Assembly (NCBI GenBank): GCA_002812745.2
Contig: NCSJ02000144.1
Span: forward strand, 1 to 64,000
Origin: Scytalidium lignicola
Lineage: Eukaryota > Ascomycota > Leotiomycetes
Reading direction: 5' to 3'
DNA: 64,000 bases
Numbering within the stretch: position 1 is the first letter of the stretch; every line of letters begins with the position of its first letter. The notes beneath the pieces were generated by a model that was not told the DNA's origin, searched no databases, and saw only the letters and a program-made list of their open reading frames with translations. Shown piece by piece: positions 58,665 through 64,000 of this stretch. The position numbers were made by a program, and so were the translations under genes.

Positions 58665-60036
58665 CTAATCCCCCCTGGACTTGAGCCCTAGGCCTTCCAG
58701 ATGGAACTCTTGGAAGATACCTTCACAGGGCGGGCCCTTGCAGACCTTCGCCTTCTTCTGCGTGAGGTTATACAAAACACATGCAACAGTGGCATTGGGT
58801 CCCTTGTACGGATATCCCGGCAAATACTTCAGCGAACTGGTGTCCGGGCTGGGATTAATATGCTGGCAAACACTTTCTGGGTAGCTCATATGATCCTTGA
58901 AAGCTTCAATAATCCGCTTCTCAGTGAGCTCCTTGTTGTGGTACGGGCGAATACCCAGTTCGAACCGTTGAAGCCGGTACCAGCTGCTGCCTCCCGGGTA
59001 TCTGTCGCGGATATCAGAGCGAGCGTGGAAGCTGGGGTGCGTAAAGTGGTTTGTATGAACGAGGTATTGGCTATCAATATCCTGGAATACCTTGTAAATA
59101 CGATCTGGGGTGACTTCTAAACACATGGCGAATCCCTCACTCGAGGACACGGTGAGGTTGTTAGAGACGTGGCGCGGTGAGTTATTCACGGCGATCAAGG
59201 CATCTGCGAAGCACGTGCACTCTAAAAACTTTCTTCGGAGAAGAGACATTGGGAGAACCGGCTTGATCTTCACGTCGACAAATTCCCCGTCAGCATTTCT
59301 GTAAGGAATTGGGCAGTAATCGTCCGTTGACATTAGGGAGTTGGCAGTCACACCCAAACCGGCTGAGTTCATCCCCGAGCGGCCCATTTGACCAGCCTCC
59401 GTCACGAGAAATAACGATGGGAGGTTTTCGGATGGATCTGGGTGAATTTCAAGGTAGATGATAGTGTCCGCCAGGTAGAGATGGGCGGACATGTCCCAGT
59501 TCTGCGCCGTAATGGCATCACCGTTCGCAGTATTCTTTGGTGAGAAGTAGGTGCTGGTGCATTCATTGGAATCGTCATCATCTTCTGGGGCAATATCAAC
59601 TCGGCCAGTTGGAATGACAGTCGCCGTGACAGGAGCGTTCTTTGGGCGGCGGAAAGGGTCGCGGGACCGACCAAGATCGTAACGAGCATTTAACATCACG
59701 ATATCCTCTAAGGAGACTGCAGCGCCTTCAGCAATGCCACGCATCTCTTCAAGGGCAGTTGGATAGTATTCTTTGATCCCCGGAATGTAGACATGGTGGA
59801 TGAAGCTTTCGGTAATGTTCCTAAGAGAATATGAGTAACGACAGCGAGGAAAAGACAAGTACTACGCACCATGGTGGAAGCTTTCCAGGCTTCTTGTAAT
59901 GGGCAATGTTTGCCTCGATCTTGGACTTGGCTTGCTGACCGTGAGAGAACCCACGGTCAAAGGGAAGTCCTCGGACTACAACATGCTCATAGAAAGGAGG
60001 CAGAGATGCCCCGGCTAATTGGCTTGATTCTCCCAT
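58665..60036 (-). CDS. Acyl-CoA:6-aminopenicillanic-acid-acyltransferase-like protein (peptidase C45)
   Basis: Two exons, 60036-59870 and 59820-58665, total 440 residues. It is an Ntn-hydrolase related to the penicillin acyltransferase, which cleaves itself before a Cys and then uses it as nucleophile. The N-terminal HVVVRGLPFDRGFSHGQQAK and MRGIAEGAAVSLEDIVMLNARYD match the family. The catalytic Cys is about residue 143 in SNECTSTYFS, followed by AQNWDM and GLGVTANSL. The Cys is normally near 103; here an acidic, Arg-rich insertion of about 40 residues (positions 106-140) precedes it. The protein ends SRGD and lacks the PTS1 of the penicillin enzyme, so it is probably not peroxisomal. Most fungal homologues are outside beta-lactam clusters, and none of the other penicillin genes is here. 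A TATATAAAAGG-like box lies near 60150. Confidence 0.85.
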
Positions 60037-60647
60037 TGGATTGGTGGTTGATTGGTTTTCGGATTGGTAATTAAGCTGATAAGGTAGTGTTTATCTTGTT
60101 TCGCTCCAGACTCCAGCAATTCCACCTTGGCTGCAATATGTTCTGCCTTTTATATAGTCCCCCATCTTCGACAAGAGCCGCACCTCTCATCTCCTGAGAC
60201 AGCCGATAGCCTATCTCTCGAATGCCTCAGTATGGTGGGCGATGCGAGACTCTACCCCGGGGGTATTTCTGGAGCATGAAAATGAAGCATTCTCCCCCAT
60301 CTTCTGGGTCGGCATGATGCCTGGATTTGGGAAGGCGGTCTGCCGAATAACGACCAGGGCAATCCACCACTTGTCGATTTGTTCTCTCACATTAAGCGTT
60401 ATTGGCAACGCCCGCAGCGTCGTAGATCGATCCAACCAAACATGGAGACCATGCCGACGACAGTGGGATAAACCCCCTGACACCACATATTAAGAATGTT
60501 GGGATATCGAGCCGCCAGGGTACCTCCTTATCTCAGTTCTGAACGGGAGAGAAACCTACAAATAGAACTGTCGCGTGGTCTGAGAGTAGAGCAGGTCTCA
60601 CCCATTCTAAACCTTCAAAGTCTTTTTCTTTCCAAACTTGAAGCGAT
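60037..60647. promoter_or_regulatory. Shared promoter region of divergent acyltransferase-like and MFS genes
   Basis: 611 bp separate the two start codons. A TATA-like CTTTTATATAG (60149-60159) serves the minus-strand gene. No binding site could be assigned. The open frames on both strands at 60211-60493 have no domain or splice support. Confidence 0.4.
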
Positions 60648-62705
60648 ATGTCTTTAGCGGAGAAAAAGAAGACTGGTGCCGACATCTCTCGTGTGGAGAC
60701 CAACATCGTGGCTGAGGAAACGGCCTCTGAAAAAGTTGTCACCAGAGATCATGATGACGCTCTTGATCTCTTTCGCGGAGAAGATATCGACTCTTTCGAG
60801 TACACAGAAAAAGAGGCCAGTGCCGTTCGCTGGAAAATCGACTTAATCATCTTACCTCTAGTGAGTGCGAACCATAAGAGTCTATCATCAACAAGTGTTA
60901 ACTTGGACAGCTGACCATCACTTACGCGCTGAACTTTTTGGACAAAGGCCAGCTCTCAAATGCGTCTGTATTTGGGCTTCTGCAAGACACGGTATATTCG
61001 CACCATCCCGCAAGCAAAGAATAATATTTGCTAATCCGTGTATAGCATCTTCATGGACAGGAGTATAGCTGGACGTCGTCCATTTTCTACTTTGGGTAAC
61101 TTGGCCAGCCCCCAGGTCTAGTACGAACATATCTGACCGGCCCACTTCAGGTTCCTTTTTTGGGAATACCCAAATTCTATTTTTATGCAAAAGCTCCCCA
61201 TCGGGAAATGGCTGGGAGGTATGGTCTTCTTGTGGGGAGTCTCAGTCGCCGCCACCGCGGGAGCAAAGAGTTTCGCCGGTCTTGCAACTGCTCGATTCTT
61301 CTTAGGAGTATTTGAAAGTACCAATGCTCCCATCTTTACTATTATCATTGGACAGTACTACACCCGTAAAGAACAACCACTGCGCCAGTGCATCTGGTGG
61401 GCTGGTGGCGGAGCAGCAGGTTTCGTTGGTGATATAATTGCTTACGGCTTGGGCCATGTACATGGTGCTTTGGCAACTTGGCAGGTGAGATTGCATCTTA
61501 AGCGTTGTAGAAGCTGCTTACTTTATGTTTAGTATCTTTTCCTGGTCTGGGGCCCTATCACAATTGTTTGGGGAATCGCCCTCTTCTTGTTGGTTCCTGC
61601 ATCTCCAATGACTGCATGGTTTCTCACCGAACGGGAGAGAAAGATTGCCGTATTGCGGGTTGGTTGAACTTCTAGGGATGTCATTTTCCAGCACTGACAT
61701 TAAATAGGTTATTAGCAACAATACTGGCATTGAAAACCGAAAATACAAAGTTTACCAGGTTTGGGAGTGCCTTCGCGATCCTCAGGCGTGGCTAATTTTT
61801 GCCATCTCTGTCCTTCAATGCATTCCTGGTGGAGGGTTGTCTGCGGTATGTTCCTTGCTCCTATCTTTCGAACAACTCCTAACTCTACAAAAGTTCAACA
61901 AGATTATTCTTACTAGCCTGGGATATACTAATCTTGAAGCGACCATCTGGTCCATGCCTGAGCATGCTATCCAGCTAATGTCGATTCTCATCGCGTAAGT
62001 TTTGAGTATCATTTCACTATAGCAAATGCTCACAATTGATATAGAGGTGTCGTCAGTTCTTATGTCCCCAATAGCCGCTGTATCTGCATGATTCTGTCTA
62101 ATGTGTGCTCAATGGTTGGCTCCATTCTCGTCAATAGTTCGTCCTCTACTATTGCGCCTCATGATGCCCCTCCTGCTCACTATTTACACAGCTATTCCCG
62201 TATCTCACAAGCTCTCTCGACTAGGTGCTGTCTATGCGCTCTTCACCAACACGGTTTCGTTAATCCTCTGCCTCAGTCTAGTCAGCTCCAACTTCGCAGG
62301 CTTTACTAAGAAGACCACCATCACGGTCATGATCTTTATCGGCTACTGCGTCGGCCAGATAATTACGCCTCAGTTCTTCTTGTCGAGCGAATCGCCGAGG
62401 TTCCCGACTGGATTCCGCGCTTTTTATGTTAGCATGGCTTTGATGATCGTTTGCGAAATCGGCCTGATGTATGCTTCTTTCTCACATCTCTAAATATCCC
62501 CTCACCCCTCAATAATGTCTTCAAGCGCTACTTGTCGTATTCATATCGTATCCTAGCTGACACGTCCCCATTAGCATATACCTTTCTTGGGAGAACCGCC
62601 GCAGAGATNAAAAAGGCGGCTGCTAACCCAGATCTGCAAGTTCAACAATTAGCATTCATGGACTTGACAGATTGGGAGCAACCAGGATTTAGATACATGT
62701 GGTGA
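60648..62705 (+). CDS. MFS transporter, Dal5/allantoate-permease-like (ACS family)
   Basis: Nine exons: 60648-60860, 60911-60991, 61046-61095, 61151-61484, 61533-61658, 61708-61845, 61894-61994, 62045-62468 and 62575-62705. Hallmarks are LTITYALNFLDKGQLSNASV, FLFWEYPNSIFMQKLPIGKW, ARFFLGVFESTNAPIF, SSNFAGFTKKTTITVMIFIG and the end DLTDWEQPGFRYMW. These match anion:cation symporters for allantoate, nicotinate or similar acids. The N at 62610 breaks the frame; dropping it restores the expected WENRRRDKKAAANPD. One real problem remains: exon 8 has one base too many (or two too few) for its phases, with the shift between about 62110 and 62175. Either an assembly error or a late inactivating frameshift; the domain is otherwise intact. 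Confidence 0.75.
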
Positions 62706-63091
62706 AGGATTTCGGAGAGGCTATCGTAAGAGTGTTGTTTTTCGACTGAGAGTGTGCGTTTGTTAGGCTTCTATAAGCTATGTATGCTATTGCTGTGAGG
62801 AGGGATATACTAGGTTATTTTGACACATGTCGATTCTGCCAATGAATGAACGCCTGTTAATCCCATTTTCTGTTAATAGTGAAGATACCTTTATGCCCTT
62901 GATGCCGAACAGAAGTTGAAATGCAGTGATGGAGTGGGAGAGCCCGTGCTACGTGGTTACATTCTGAGCGACGAGTTGGCCAGTGTTAAGATTATAATAC
63001 TCCATCTGGTACCTCTGAGATAGGCGTCGTTGCCATAATATTATTTCGTATAGACACTGTAGATACTGCATTATACGGTCAATTATTCGAT
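62706..63091. other. Intergenic region between convergent genes
   Basis: 3' flanks; nothing recognised. Confidence 0.4.
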
Positions 63092-63999
63092 TCATACAAT
63101 CATCACGCATCCTAGATCATTCATGACTTGACGCACTCGAGCCCTCCTATCTTCTCGCTCCTGCTGCTCCAGAACCCTCTTTAACACCCGTTTTACCAAC
63201 GCCAAATTCTTGCCCCATCCTGACATCTCCTCCAAATACCCCACAACCCAATCCTGGTAGAATTCGTCTGTCGTCTCGATGCCCGCGATGAATATTGGAA
63301 GCGGCCAGATAAAACTGCGAGGCGTCTGAAGGTATCGCGTTTTCCGCAATCGTCGGGCGATTCGCAATAGCTCTGATGCTGCCGCCTGCGACTCTCGGTC
63401 GGTACGAATGCCGGGGTGTAGCATTCGAGATAGCATAATTGTTGCAGCGAGATGTAGCGCCTTCACTGTCAGCCAGTGGAAGGAGGTGCGGTCAATATAG
63501 TCAATACCCCGGGCTGACCAGACTGGTGCGGCCTGTTGGCATTCCTGGTAGTTCCCTCTCAGGTTAGCTGGTGATAGAAATGTCGAGTTATGCGAGATAC
63601 ACGTACCGCGCGTATTCTCGCAATCTCGGCCTGCAAGAGACGGATTTTTGTGATCCGTAGCTCTTGCATTACGCTGTCATTGTCCAAGAAAGCATCTCGT
63701 TCCCAGTTCTCGAACGTGATTATCTGGCCGAGGATGGTCATGATTTCTAGTAACTTCAAGTTTCCGGCTTCCTGCTGCAGATCTTGTTTAAGCTCGCTGG
63801 TTGGATACTGGTCCCCAAAACACTCTTCAAGATAAGATCCACTACGGGTGTAGAACGAGGCGAGTGATAACTGGTCTGAGAGCATGTCAATTAAAAGCTT
63901 CCGAGGAGAACGAGGATCCGAAGGAGTGCCAAGTGCTCCCCATAGTGACGCTCGAATCTCCAGATACGATATCCAGATTAACAGTCTGGACGTTATGGG
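63092..63999 (-). CDS. Fungal-specific transcription factor, C-terminal part (truncated by window edge)
   Basis: The minus-strand frame is open from the right window edge to a donor at 63603, then after a 47-bp intron (63556-63602) continues 63555-63092. The 287 visible residues are helical and include SRLLIWISYLEIRASLWG and VWSARGIDYIDRTSFHWLTV. SFIWPLPIFIAGIETTDEFY follows, the last a typical sentence of the Fungal_trans_2 regulatory domain (PF11951). The Zn2Cys6 DNA-binding domain, if present, lies to the right outside the window. A regulator beside transporter and acyltransferase-like genes could control them, but that is only suggested by position. The GTGTAT donor is less usual; phase supports it. 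Confidence 0.65.
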
Positions 64000-64000
64000 G

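Noticed and set aside
1..64000. CRISPR array, rRNA or tRNA genes, telomere repeat
   Set aside because: No regularly spaced identical repeats with unique spacers, no TTAGGG arrays and no rRNA-like sequence seen. tRNAs were looked for only by eye, so one could be missed.

Overview
The window looks like a piece of nuclear genome from a filamentous ascomycete (Pezizomycotina). Most genes carry several introns of about 47-106 bp with GT..AG ends. The protein families are typical of filamentous fungi: a Pth11-type rhodopsin-domain protein, a secreted berberine-bridge-type oxidase, an acyl-CoA:6-APA acyltransferase relative, a Fungal_trans_2 regulator and Dal5-like transporters. Repeats are strongly AT-biased in the way left by repeat-induced point mutation (RIP). 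I cannot name the species.

Layout. 1-5.3 kb is an AT-rich, RIP-degraded Ty3/gypsy retrotransposon on the minus strand; reverse transcriptase and RNase H are still readable, and a candidate 5' LTR lies near 5.29 kb. 6.5-12.4 kb holds an APH-fold kinase-like gene, a broken HNH-nuclease gene and a secreted FAD oxidase. 12.4-15.4 kb is gene-free and rich in TACAGTAC/GTACTGTAC words. 15.4-31.6 kb is a transport and catabolism block: rhodopsin-domain membrane protein, alpha/beta hydrolase, gamma-glutamyltransferase, maltose-permease-like MFS, gentisate-dioxygenase-like cupin protein, AAAP amino-acid transporter and SDR. 33.7-38.4 kb has an acyltransferase-3 protein and a GPH-type sugar transporter. 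38.7-42.9 kb is a divergent pair, a Fat1-like acyl-CoA synthetase ending in AKL (PTS1) and a 3-ketoacyl-CoA thiolase with a PTS2; they share a promoter of about 400 bp containing CCTCGG. A small heat-shock protein with upstream heat-shock elements follows. 44.7-53.6 kb holds a P450, two related wax-synthase-like (MBOAT_2) O-acyltransferases and a sulfotransferase-like gene between them. These look like tailoring enzymes without a visible backbone enzyme. 54.0-56.8 kb is a nested graveyard: a pogo-like transposase remnant, two small inverted-repeat elements and a MULE transposase remnant. 57.3-64 kb holds a GDSL esterase, a penicillin-acyltransferase-like protein divergent from a Dal5-like MFS transporter, and the C-terminal part of a fungal transcription factor running off the right edge.

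How the genes may work together. The clearest functional unit is the peroxisomal synthetase/thiolase pair, which would activate and shorten fatty acyl chains. The gamma-glutamyltransferase and its MFS neighbour share an identical 16-bp TATA-containing promoter word and a second 9-bp word, suggesting co-regulation. The P450, acyltransferase and sulfotransferase group is compatible with part of a secondary-metabolite locus whose core gene is outside the window or lost.

Exon coordinates were derived by hand from splice signals and reading phase. For every gene called intact the summed exons are a multiple of three (after removing three N characters noted below). Family names come from motif recognition without any database search.
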